From contig JAPWGK010000011.1 of NCBI GenBank assembly GCA_029641185.1, positions 248,001 to 312,000 of the forward strand: a stretch of 64,000 bases of DNA, in the 5' to 3' direction. The notes beneath the pieces were generated by a model, which worked only from the letters and a program-made list of their open reading frames with translations, was not told where the DNA came from and did no database searches. The position numbers and the translations under genes are program-made. Positions 22,557-33,842 of the stretch are shown here, piece after piece; within the stretch, counting starts at the first letter, position 1, and every line of letters starts with the position of its first letter. The stretch comes from Pseudofabraea citricarpa. Taxonomy: Eukaryota > Ascomycota > Leotiomycetes > Helotiales > Dermateaceae.

Positions 22557-23149
22557 ACGCCAATTAATCACGATAAGCCCGAGTGGCAACCCTTGCCTCA
22601 CTCACTCTTCAAAAACCTCTCTCGCAGTAGGCTTTCTAAGGGATCCTCCACCTCGGGGGATCCTGGAGTTTTTGCTCCTCTTTTTTGCTCCTCCTCTAGT
22701 TATATAGGATAGGACGCCATAGTATGGAAGAGAGAAGCCGTATGATACAACGTCTTATTGGTATTTAAAATTGCCTAGGTAGTTTAGATAGTCAAACGAG
22801 CTCTCGCGTATTCTTACTTACGGTATTACTAAAGAAGGAGAGTGTGGATAACTTGCGCAGTTTCCTGCGACAAGAGAGTAAGTTTCAGATATTTCTTCTT
22901 AATTCGTATACGTCAACTTAACCAGACGGCAGGATACCCATGGTCGGGAGAGGAAGAAGGAATAAATAATGTAATAAAAGTACTGCTCTGCTCTGCTCTG
23001 CGCTGCGCTACTCGGGTAATCCAAAAACCTCCATTCTTCATCCACTACGTAACATGTCTGTCTGCTTGATTGTTTACACGGCTCCTTCATTTTAACACGA
23101 CACACGCACCCCAAATCTCCGTCTCTTTTGATTTCAACCCTGCCACTTC

Positions 23150-26094
23150 CTATACAGATACAGCCTCGTACTTCCCACTGACGACTTTCGACGATGCGTC
23201 AAGCTCGACCCAGTTCCCTGGTGTCGAGGTAGCCATCGGGCTAGGGGCCATTGATTCATCAGCGAAAGGATCCGCTTCTTCATCGGCCGTCTCGTCCTTC
23301 TCCTTCTCCTTGCCCTTGCCGGGTGCTAGGCGTGAGACGCTGAGCGTCTTCTCTGTCCACCCAGGGGCTTCCCATCGCGCTTCGACGTGGCCTGGCGAAG
23401 GGACGGACCCTTCAGCAACCGTGAACACGGCAACTAACTTTTGTGGCGTTGTGGTGAGTGTCACGTCACCCAGACGCCAGAAAACAGTAGATTTCTCTTT
23501 GAGATGGATACCACTGGGCTTTGTCTTGCACGTCGAGGCTTTTGGGCCTTCGTACTTTCCAACCAGGATGAGGTTGTTAAATTTCATTGAAGTCAAGCCA
23601 GAGGCTGGATTGAGAGAGTACGAGAGGATAAAACCAAGTCTGTCTGCTTGGGGCTTCCATGCCGGTTTGATGAGCAATATTGGTGCTTTGGAAGAGATAT
23701 CCTCGTCGATATGCCTTCGGTAAGTAAACGCTACTGATGACTTGGTGACATGGGATAGGTCCACGGTAAACTCATCGGGATTTGTTGGTGAAGGATGAAT
23801 GAATGTCCGGTTGGGGCCAATGGCCTCCAGCAATGGGAAATTATTGATGCGTATCGTTTCGGTGTCTTGACTTTTGTTAGAATAACTTTGACCATCGATA
23901 TTGAAGAGCTTACCATTAGCAGAATCGGCAATATCAATAGCATTGTATGTGAATGCGATCTCTCCACTGATCTTGACATCTTTCGCCTCGCCGTTCACGA
24001 AGCTAGCGTGAACAGTTTCGATGATAGATGAGCTTAGACCAGGGTGGTGCAAGTCGGCATGTTTTGAAACATTATTGGCAAGCGAATGTCCGGACCGGAT
24101 TGAGGTTGTATCCGAAGCACTTGGTGCAACCTGCTCTGAGTGTGAAAGAGCGGCCAAGGCTTGTGCGCGAGCTGGTGCAATTCCTGGCGAAGGCGGAATA
24201 TTACTATCAGTATGTGGTACACTCAGATCACTCGGCACATAAATTGTATTCCGCACATCTCGTCGTCCACGAACAGTACCCGATTTGCGACCAGGAGTGA
24301 GAGCCGTCGAGCGCAGAGCTTGAGTCACATTGGTTACTGCAGCTTGAGCATCCGTGTCCTCTTCTCTTATGGGCTCGTTCTTAATATCTAACCTGAACCC
24401 AGGCTGGTCGCTCGCCTCGGCTGCTTCCATCTGGGCTTGAGAGATTGGATCGTTCATTGCTGCAGGTACCGAGAATCCTTCAGCATCTTTCTCCCCCTCA
24501 GCTTTGAAATGTGACGGCGGGGGGCCTGGCGGAGGCGGGACATCTGATACATCGATATCACCAGTACCGTTAGCATTCACTGACGAAGACCTCGGAGGGA
24601 ATTCATCTGGAGCAAGGGATTCAGTGCCATGCCCATTGGTCCCATTAGAATGATCCTGGTTATGTTCGGTAGCTGTAGGACTGAAAGCTGTGGGTGATTC
24701 AGCCAAGGAAGAAAGTCTATTGTGAGGACCAGGTGATTCTCTAAGATTGTTTGATGAAGCTCTCGGTGATGGACTTGGTCGACCACCATCTCTACTGGCT
24801 GTATTTCTTCCGAAAGTTGGGAACATCTTGTTGGGGGAAGTTGCTCTCTGGAAGCCTCCATGTATACTTTGTCGCCTACGGCCAAGCATTGTGCCAATGC
24901 GGCTCTTTATTTTGGTTTCTGAAGGGGGAAAAAGTGTTAGTAAATCACATTATGACGCCTCTTGGATGAGGATAGCAATATTTAGCCAGAACCACTCCAC
25001 GTCTTCATGGTGACATATAGTGAAAAGCGCAAAGGATGAAAATTGGGTTCCTACCTCCAGCACCGTCTATCCTCCCCGAGTGTTCGCTTGCTGTATCTTC
25101 TCTGCTTCGAGTTGGCGGTGGAAGCATACTGCTTCCACCAGTGGAGCCCTGTCTCAACGTTGGTTGTCTTCGTTCCAATTTTGGTTTCCCTTGCGTAGTA
25201 TGCATCACGAAGTTCTGGATCTCTTGTGCCGTCTCGACTTCCAGTAACGAATTTAGAGTCTGCTCGGCCGTTATCCTGCTCCTTTCTACTTGATCTGCCT
25301 CGTGGGTTTCCAGCTGTGTCAAGACATCTCGTAGATGGTTCAAGCGGGTTTCGTCCAAGGCCTGTAGAGTCTCGAAGATAAAAGGAGCTTGCGAATCCCA
25401 CTGAGTGTTTGCCATCTCCAGCTTCGATGTTGCCGCATCTACCTTTTGGGCGTTGGCCTTGCCTCCTTTCCTCAGTAATTTATCCGACTGGTTTTGCGCA
25501 TCATCCAATTCCTTTGCCATGGATGCCAAATTGCCCTGGACCGAGGTCATTGCTAACATTTCCTTGTTCTTGGCCGTGAATCCCCGCAGCGGCTGCTCGA
25601 CGTCCTTCTCGATTCGTTCGGCAAGTCTCTTGTGGGATTCGGCGATGGTGTCTACGGAGGTGACGATCTTCTGCCATGGTGTTGTAAAGATTCTGGTTGA
25701 CGGTTAGCAACGAAGCCGGTCACCACCCAATTGGAGAAATATACCCCAGCTCCGAGGCATGGTCCGGCGGCTGCTTGTTGGCAAGCTTCTTCAGCCCTTG
25801 GACATATAATTGCTCGACCTTGCGGCGCTCCTGCTCACATGTAAATATGGGGTGACGACGGCGGGCCAGCGGGCGGGTGCTCTACCTGTAACCAGTCTGC
25901 GATCTCATTGTTGACTCGGCCAATCCTCTTGACTCGCTCGTTGAGGGCTGTGACGGCTTGCGAGGGTGGTAAAGATGCCTGGAAAGGAGATTGTCAACAC
26001 ACCGGCACTCCGACGCAGAATGAGCAGCAATGCAATGCGACAGCGGCGGGCTTACCAGCATGGCAGGATACTCCTGCCGGGTTAAAGCGTCCAT
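23150..26094 (-). CDS. SYP1: Endocytic adaptor Syp1 / FCHo-type muniscin (F-BAR + mu-homology domain)
   Basis: Syp1 binds curved plasma membrane and cargo at early endocytic sites and also affects septin organisation. The five exons are 26094..26056, 25978..25886, 25830..25745, 25692..25055 and 24918..23150. Introns are 77, 55, 52, 136 and all in phase, giving 874 residues. The start at 26094 gives MDALTRQEYPAML, matching the family N-terminus. The frame opens further upstream only at a GTG. The F-BAR domain fills about residues 1-260, including ERVKRIGRVNNEIADWLQ, ERRKVEQLYVQGLKKLA and FTTPWQKIV. The conserved TMLGRRRQSIHGGF block opens a disordered Ser/Pro-rich middle that contains a polyproline stretch. 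The mu-homology domain occupies about 600-874 and ends in WVELDASSKVVSGKYEA. It is head to head with the kinase gene. Confidence 0.95.
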
Positions 26095-26256
26095 TATGGC
26101 TATATAGTCGCGGTCGCTCACAGAGAAAGAAGAGGGCGAATGCGCATGATAGAGTAAATATACACGGGTGGTGGAGCAATGTTATGAATTGAGGTTGTGC
26201 TGGGAGTCGCAAGGCATCGCTGGCCGGGCTGGGTTGTGGCTGTTTTGCTGGGTTGC

Positions 26257-26291
26257 GGCTGCTGCTGTTGCTGTTGCTGCTGTTGCTTGTT
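26257..26291. repeat. GCT/GTT imperfect trinucleotide array
   Basis: An imperfect array of GCTGCTGTT-type units lies in the SYP1-kinase promoter. On the minus strand it reads as a run of Gln codons in a short ORF that starts with ATG but matches no gene. Confidence 0.7.
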
Positions 26292-26622
26292 GTCAATCAT
26301 CAGAAGGCGAGCTTGAATTCGCTTCTAGCAGGGATGAGAGGCCGGAGGGGGGGAAACATACCTTTATGCATGAATTGTGGAATTATGGAATTATGCAACG
26401 CACGTCGTCTATGTTCGCCTCTCTTGGCTTCACCCTCAGTAACTGACTGCAACTTGGATATTATTCTGCACCACAAAGTATCCTCCAAAGTCACAGCAAT
26501 CTTCACCCCAAGCGCTGCTCCAACTACTATTTAAGCGGCGAGAAGGATTCCCTCGCTTCCAACCCGAGTATTATTATCCACGGCATCTTCGGCCATGGCA
26601 TGTTAGTTAGTTTTCCACACTA

Positions 26623-26647
26623 AGCCAGCCAGCCAGCCAGCCAGCAG
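26623..26647. repeat. CCAG tetranucleotide array in the kinase 5' leader
   Basis: Six tandem CCAG units lie directly before the kinase start codon at 26667. Length variation here would alter the leader but not the protein. Confidence 0.75.
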
Positions 26648-26666
26648 CAAGCAGCAAGTCAGAAGA

Positions 26667-28101
26667 ATGGCTTCGACGTCTATCGATGATGCATCCAATT
26701 GGCGAACGAAGCTTGGCGCATTAGACCGATATGAGAACATCCAGAAATTGTGAGTATATGCAATATATGCCTCAGTACCTGCTTTGCGACGCTGCTTGCG
26801 CAACGGGCCGCCGCCACAAGTCTGACTTCTCTGCGTATTGACATCAGCGGGCAGGAAGAAAAGTATTGAGGGCCATGGCCTAAGTGCCACTGGGACGGCA
26901 CACCGAGTAGCAGTTGAGGCCGAGACGGAGGCATATAATATCTCCGAATCGAGAGTATGTCAGTCCACTGGGGAATATACTCCATGTCACATGACAAGCC
27001 TCCCTTCTGTGTTTGTCTAGAGGTACTTTTTTCACTGACCATCTCCAGGAAGCATACGATGAAGCATGCAGCGCAATAGCCTCCCGAGAGCCTACTGAGC
27101 TGTCGGGCGAGATCCCCGAACCTGAGAGCCCAGGAATCAGCATCGGGAAGTATCAGAACTGCCACCACATCGCCAGTGGCATGGTATCAGAGGTCTACCG
27201 ATCCAAGACCTGGGCCTTGAAAGTGATAACAGAGACGAGAGACGTCGAACCACACAATCCCCAGCGCGAGGCAAAGATCCTCCGAAATATTTCGCATGAA
27301 CACATTATCAAAATCAAAGAAACGGCCAAGGACGAAGAGAGTAGATTAATCCTCGTCTTCCCCTTCATGCCGCTCACACTCGCACGCATACTCTCAACAG
27401 GAGAAGTAGCACCCTCGATCACAAAGTCATATTTTCGTGATTTGTTCTCCGCGTTGGAGTATATCCACAAGCAAGGAATCATCCATCGCGACATCAAGCC
27501 ATCGAACCTCCTCCTATCCTCGCCAGACGGGCCTGCGTACCTCGCAGATTTTGGCACAGCCTGGCATCCAGAATTCTCAGCATCTGATGAAGCAGCTACG
27601 CATAAAGTCCTCGAGGTGGGTACGACCTGCTATCGTGCACCAGAGACGCTCTTTGGGAACCGCAGCTATGGCACGAGTCTGGATATGTGGGCTGCAGGTA
27701 CGATGCTAGCAGAATGCGTGCGAAAGCCGACGACATCGCTCTTTGAATCGAGAGAGACGTCAGAGGATGGCAATCAGCTTGGGTTGATCTTGAGTATGTT
27801 CAAGACGATAGGCACGCCGACGAAAGAGCGGTGGCCTGAAGCAGTGGCCTTTACCACGCCGCCTTTCGATTGGTACCAGATCTTTCCCGGAAAGACGTGG
27901 GAAGAGCTGTTACCTGGGGCTCATGAAGACGAGAGGGATCTTGTTGAGAAACTGGTTAGGTACGAGAGTGCTGAGAGGTTAAGTGCGGCAGACGTATGTA
28001 TATCTACTACTTTTCATTTACCAAAAATCATAATGCTAACGATTAATGATTCTTTTGGAATCTAGGTTCTTGAACATCCATACTTTCTTGCCGCCAAGTA
28101 A
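26667..28101 (+). CDS. CDK-activating-kinase-like protein kinase (Csk1/Cak1 type)
   Basis: A CMGC-type Ser/Thr kinase resembling fission-yeast Csk1, which phosphorylates CDK T-loops. The four exons are 26667..26749, 26855..26954, 27049..27993 and 28066..28101, with introns of 105, 94 and 72 nt. The protein is 387 residues. The second exon is supported by phase at both ends and by a CACTGACC branch site before exon 3. Catalytic Lys lies in WALKVI (about residue 119) and the alpha-C Glu in QREAKIL. The catalytic loop is IIHRDIKPSNLL (about 204-216) and DFG is near 228. The activation segment ends GTTCYRAPE. The glycine loop is degenerate: IASGMVSEVY keeps one of the three usual Gly. Budding-yeast Cak1 also lacks the canonical loop. 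Assignment to Csk1 rather than another CMGC kinase is by pattern only. Confidence 0.88.
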
Positions 28102-28343
28102 AAAGCCCTATAACTCTTGGAAAGTTTTCTGTTCGTCGGCGATAGGAATCTTCATGATCTAGAGAGATAATTGTGTGCGCTGATCGATGTATTAGTTGGC
28201 TAGCAAAAAGCTTTTCACATATAGAGCCAAGTATCAATGCAATAAAGCTGGATAAATTCTTTATTTTTATCTTGTCTCATGAAAATCTACCAATGAGTAA
28301 AAAGGCTCGCCTCTATTTTAGATTCCATTTTCAAACCCTCTAT

Positions 28344-31300
28344 CTATGCACCACCAGCCGCCCTCCGTCTCGCGTTTTGTGTACCATAATTGAATGGATT
28401 TCTGCACAAAGGACAAGTCGATTGATTACTTGTCGCAAACCATTTATACAAGCAGTTTCCATGGAACAGGTTATTACATGTCGAGCATCTCTTGTCGGGC
28501 AATTTCTTATCTGCCGAGATGGTAGAGTAGCAAATGGCACACTCCTCGATGCCTTTGAGTGCTGAGATGATGTTCTTACGAAAGCTCTCTAGCCCATCGG
28601 TTATAGATCCGTTCTAGGCCCCATTAGAAAATATATTTTGAGCAAAGGCTTTGGGCACTTACTGAGAATGTGATGACTCCTTGGGTGATAGCCTGCCAGC
28701 TTTGGAACTTCTTTTCGGAAACAGCTACCCGATTGATCCCTTCTACACGGACATTGTCTAGAGGATAGTTTGCTGGGAGACGAATAGAGATCTGAATCAT
28801 AGTCTCGTCAACTTCATACCCTGCGAAGACCTCCCTGGTCTTAGGGGAAATCTTGACGACAAGTTCCTTTTCATCCAACCCCGGTTCTTGATTCTCTGCC
28901 CATTTTGAGACTTCCTCTAAAGTATCGTAAGTAACGAGCGGCGAAAAGATCTTCTCTGACCAAGATTCAACTGCGATGCGCTTCTGTTTTGACTTGCAGT
29001 CAATCCACCAGTTCTTTACCAAAGTTGGCGTGAATTTCAGGCACATGTAGTACAAGTGGACGAACAACCAATCGTCATCGGGACCTTCTGGATCATAAGA
29101 ACGGACAAGCGAGTCACTGAATTTACCCGTCGATTTGATCAATGGATCCGATGTGCTTTGTCCGACGAATATAAATTCCAATAAGGGGTTCAAGTAATTC
29201 TCTGACTTGAGAATTTCAGTATAATCGCTTCGAACTTTGAAAGAAGCGTTCCTATAGCAATCATAAACCAGATGCCAAGCTAGAAGATAGCCTCGAACGC
29301 GTGTTGGAACTTCATAGTGGCTCTCCTGAAAGAAATCTTCTTCAGTTGGAACCTCGAGAAGAAGTGAAAGTAGCTCATCTGGAAGGCGGGCATCTGCATA
29401 GTTAATTAGCAAAGCACTCTTTATTTACTAGGGATGAAGCCCTCACCTCTCTTTTCAAGGAGCACGTCTACCGAGATCTGTTCTTGCTTTGAAGGAAGTG
29501 CAATGTGGAGCAAATTAAAAGCTGCAGATTGTACCACTCTGTTGTTTGATGCTACAAGATAGTAGAGATCTGCTAGATCCGATATGTGATCGACCTTAAT
29601 CGCCGAGACTGCTTGGGCAAGCTCATCATCCACCTGACTTGTTAACGCGAGAGGGAATACATCGGGACCATCGACTCTTGGGAATTCAAGAAGATTTATT
29701 AAGCCTTCGGAAATCTCCTGCTCTCGACTTGTTAAAGCATCTTGTAAATCGTCGTTCGGATCTTCTAAAGTCTGTAGCATCTGCATAAGGCGAAGTGACC
29801 AGCCGATCCAAGGCAGATACTCATTCCAAGGCTGATTTTGCAGACCAAACCACTTCCGTTCCTTGTTGTTCACGAGGATTTCCCTCGGTTTTACCGACCA
29901 GATTGAAAGACACAGAGAAATAGCGTCGTCCCAGTAAGAGCCATAAACATCTTTCATTGCAGGTAGTAGCTTTCGTAAAGCCCGACATGATTCGGCAGCA
30001 TGGGGCAAGTATCGATATTCTGGAGATTTTGTCCAAGAAAGGATCTGTTTCACACAAAATATAACCTGTCGAGGATTTCTTGCTGGGAAAGTACCAAAAT
30101 CAGCTGCTATACCGGGTTTAGTAACCATTTGATTGGCCAATAAGCTGTCGCCAGAAAGCATAGATTCATCGTCATAAACATCTAAGCATGCGTTTAAAGA
30201 AACCAACGAAGCCAAGGTGTCTTTGGCGACTTGTTCTGTTTGGTTGACTTGTGCAGGGAACGAATCTATCTCGTTAAGAATGGACTGCAAAAGAAGTTTG
30301 ACGGCTGGGCTCTCAACGGGCGTTGCTGTGTGATCAACGGTAGCCATCGTCGATAAGATACTGAGTAGTGAGAAGATATTCTGGCCAGTGGATGCTCGCT
30401 CCTGGCGATTTTTGAAGCCGACTTCAAGAGTTTCCAACCACTTATCGCCAGGCAACTGCTTTGTACAGCTCGTCTTGTACCTTAAAACTCGCTCTAGTAC
30501 TCGGGAGCTATAAAAGAGGTGTTTAGAAGATTCCTTCTTTTCTAAGCATCTGTCAATTAACTGATTCAATACTGCTCCGGAGGACTTGAAATCATCAGCC
30601 CCGGATATATCCTCATGTATTTTGTACATGCCATTGCTGATAATCTCCTCGGCTAGATTTGTGATATGATCTATAATCTGGTTGCTCATTCCCGGATCTC
30701 TGCTGGGAACCAAAGAAAGGTAATCGATAGCAACCTCTTGAGTCAAAGAGAGATAGTACATATAATTTGATTGCAGTTCTGCGGATAGAAGGTCCTCGCT
30801 GGTAGCTTCGGACAAGATCTCTTGACAGTACAAAGCAGTTCTAAAGGCTGAGGCGAATGCAACAGATTCTTGAGGCCAATCATCACTGATAGTCTCACTG
30901 GCATCTTCGCACAGCCAGTACGCTCCTTTTATGGCGGGCGTATACGCTAAGGCACGGGTGTTTGAGTGATGAATTATGGGGTCTAAAAAGTTCTGCCACT
31001 CCTGAAGATCGGGAAAAAGCGCGATTATATCTTCATCGATTGCGCTCTCCATTATTAATTTTGCTTGTTGGACGAGTGTTTCGACACTGATATGTTCGTC
31101 AGCCTCGTCTCGTCTCCTTGACGCGTGACATGAACTCGCGGTTATAAGGAAAGTAGGTAAGATGCTAGTATCTCTAAGCACTCCACCCCAGAGCATTACT
31201 ACTACCATTCACGTGTATAGTAGACATAACAACCGAGAAGAGCAATTTCTAATGATAAAATTTCTTGAAATGGCCTCATTCAAACAACAATGAGATGAAA

Positions 31301-33842
31301 AGCGATGTGAACGTACTTTAATGTATTAGAGTTCTCTGAAAAGCGAAGACTCTTTCTGATGGTCTCAGAGAGTCGAAACCCTGGCTGTTTGCCCTTGTCT
31401 AGAACGTTCAGTAGTTTTGAGCTACTAGATGATACGTCTGGATCTGACAGCTGAGTCGCATGCATTAAAGCTGTGATTATTCTTTCGGCATTGCTAGCCT
31501 CAAGTTGTAGAGGCTCCTGTCGACTTTTGAAGACAGAGTCGATGGCTTTAAAGGCTGGTTTGGGCGGGAGCTGTTTACGTTCCAAAGAATCAAGTAAATT
31601 GACAAGTAAAGACTGCGCCATTGCATTCGTCAAGGAGTTGTGTGACATTATGTCCTCGAATATCGACTCGGGGATCTCGCCTTTCGTGGACCGAAGTGAG
31701 GTCTCAAGTAGAAAATTTTGTAATGGAGGATTAGAATGAGCCAACTCATTTACATGTTCTGTAAGTTTAGAAGAGTCAGGAGAGTTGAGACTAACTCCTG
31801 CATACAACAACGAACATATCACTTCTACCTTGCGCTCATTCGCTGGCCCGGTAAGAACTTGGCTCACGGTCGATTTCCACAAAGCGTCACAAAATTCCTG
31901 CTCTTCCGGAATTAAGAATAAAGCGCGAAGTAAAGAAACCAAGGCCGTGCCGGACGGCGATAAGACCAAATCAATAAAGTGTTCTTGGAGGAACACTTTT
32001 ACTGATTTAGCCACGAAAGTGAGAAGTGGTAGATTACGCCGAGCGGTCCCTTGGCTACTCGTTCGAATGATAACCATTGACTCTTTCAAGGTGTCAGCCG
32101 CCGAGTAAGGTTTTCCCTCTCTATTAACAAGGACTTCCGCAGCACTATTGAGAACTTTCATGTATGACTCAGCCAGAAATTTCTCGCTGGCTTCTGGCGT
32201 ATCAACAGAGTTGAACTGCCTCTCAAGTATTGCTCGAAAAAGAGAAAAGTATCGCGAGCCCTCAATAGACATCGATTGTTGAGATTTTACATATTCTTTG
32301 GACTTCTCAGGTAACGTTGAGCGTAGTCTTACGATGAAATTGCTGGCTAACTTATCCCACTCCATTTTAAATGCTTGCGGGACTTCCGCGGAGCCTTCAT
32401 TGCTGCGGGATGTTGCACATATTTGGAAAGCTTCTGCCACAACAGCGGGATCACTGATTGACCATTGTGAGATGCCCTCATCTGGATGAACATATTGTTC
32501 GAAGACAGGAAATACGGCCTGCTGGTAAAGCTCTTCCTGCAAGTCAGAAGTTTTCAGTACACTACCGAGAGTCTGTGACACTGAGAAATAAGTTGACCAA
32601 GCTACAGGGTGATTAGCTTTGGATTCCTCTCTGCGATTTATTCCTTTCCGGAAGGATGCCAGGAACTCAGTAGCTATAGCAAGGTCCGCGGGGAGTAAAG
32701 ACTGAGGAATCAGCTTAATTAAATCCCGCAAAGAGTGCCAGTATTCAGCACCGCCTCCTTGAGAACCTTTTTCGATGAATTTGCGAAGATGACTGAAGGC
32801 TTTCGGAAATGTCCAGATCTGCTGGAATTCTGTCTCTAAAGATATCAAAGCGTCCACAAATGCCTTTGCGGTATTCTGCTGCGAGGCTCGCATTCCCTTT
32901 CCAATGAAACTTTGAATAATGCTCTTGAGATCATTCTCAATGGTATCCCTTTGTTTCTCTAAGCACAAAATCAATAGCTCACATATGGATGCCCGGACAG
33001 GTGCATCATCCACTGTGATTAAAGCCCATGGATTATTGTCGTCGGATAAGAATTCATCATACTTGTCCTGGCGTTTTATTATGTCCTCCTTTTCCATTTT
33101 CGACAATAAATTAACCACATGCCAAATGGCCGCAAGAAGCACTCTGTGATATTTTGCTTGCATATCATCATTGCTGGTATTCCGTTCATCGCTCAAAGTC
33201 TGGGGGGTTTCTTTTATTGCAGAAAGTGCATAGTCAAGAATTTGTGTTTGACAGCGCTTGAGGAAAGCCTTGTATTTCTCTTCACTATCGAGCAATGACT
33301 TGATTCCATTCATGGCCATTCTGGCTACGCCTCGGTCTCGGTCGCTCATTCCAGCTACCCAAGAACCTACAATTTTTGGTATGTGCTTCTCGATGCGCCG
33401 CTGCGCTGATTTGACTAGGTCCGACTGAACTTCATGGCTGATCTCTCGAACATATCGATCGTTATCAATAGCAATGCGAGGGTATAGTTGAACCTGGTAG
33501 TCTTATTAGTCAAAGCTAGCATATGATGATGACGAGCAACCATACCCATGTTTCCAAAACAGCCTCTTCTACCCCTCCATTCTCATCAAAGGGATGCGCC
33601 CGCACATAGGACCGCAACTCTTCGAGGCCTCTTATTTTTGTAGCCCTGTCTTTCTTGGAAAGATTCTTGAATGAAACCACTACGTTGGGATCGCTGATTG
33701 AGGAGAAGTTCGGAGGTTCAGTCAAGTATGACAATATGCTTTTTTGCGACGAGGCCGTGGTGAAAGAGCCAAAGCCGCCAATTCCTGCGCCGGCGGTCGC
33801 GCGGCTACTGGAAGCCTGCGATTTGAACTGCCGCTTGCTCAT
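28344..33842 (-). CDS. LTN1: Listerin E3 ubiquitin ligase (Ltn1/Rkr1), ribosome quality control
   Basis: Listerin ubiquitinates nascent chains stuck on split 60S subunits. The five exons are 33842..33546, 33493..31317, 31173..29447, 29393..28663 and 28613..28344. Introns are 52, 143, 53 and 49 nt, and the protein is 1733 residues. The N-terminus carries the family block EPPNFSSISDPNVVVSFKNL. HEAT-like helical repeats fill the middle. The RWD-like region before the last exon ends near RVAVSEKKFQSWQAITQGVITFS. The final exon is the C4HC3 RING (about 1669-1715): CAIC, CSTCNNLFHGNCLYKWF, CPLC. The second intron is the least certain: of the AG acceptors tried, only 31174 keeps frame with the donor at 31316. 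The stop lies 243 bp from the convergent kinase gene. Confidence 0.95.

Larger units (their letters stand above)
19942..23149. other. Gene-poor, AT-rich island with relics
   Basis: This is the most disordered part of the window. It contains hydrophobic ORF fragments (19993-20460), a degraded repeat protein (about 21220-21960), a purine microsatellite and a nested palindrome, listed separately. The remainder (20840-21200, 22080-22490, 22560-23149) has short ORFs only. A CTGCT short repeat sits at 22984-23005. Confidence 0.55.
26095..26666. other. Bidirectional promoter SYP1 / Csk1-like kinase
   Basis: This 572-bp spacer separates two divergent genes and must serve both. It carries a GCT/GTT trinucleotide-type array at about 26257-26291 and a CCAG array at 26623-26647. 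The CCAG array lies in the kinase 5' leader, 20 bp before its start codon. Confidence 0.7.
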
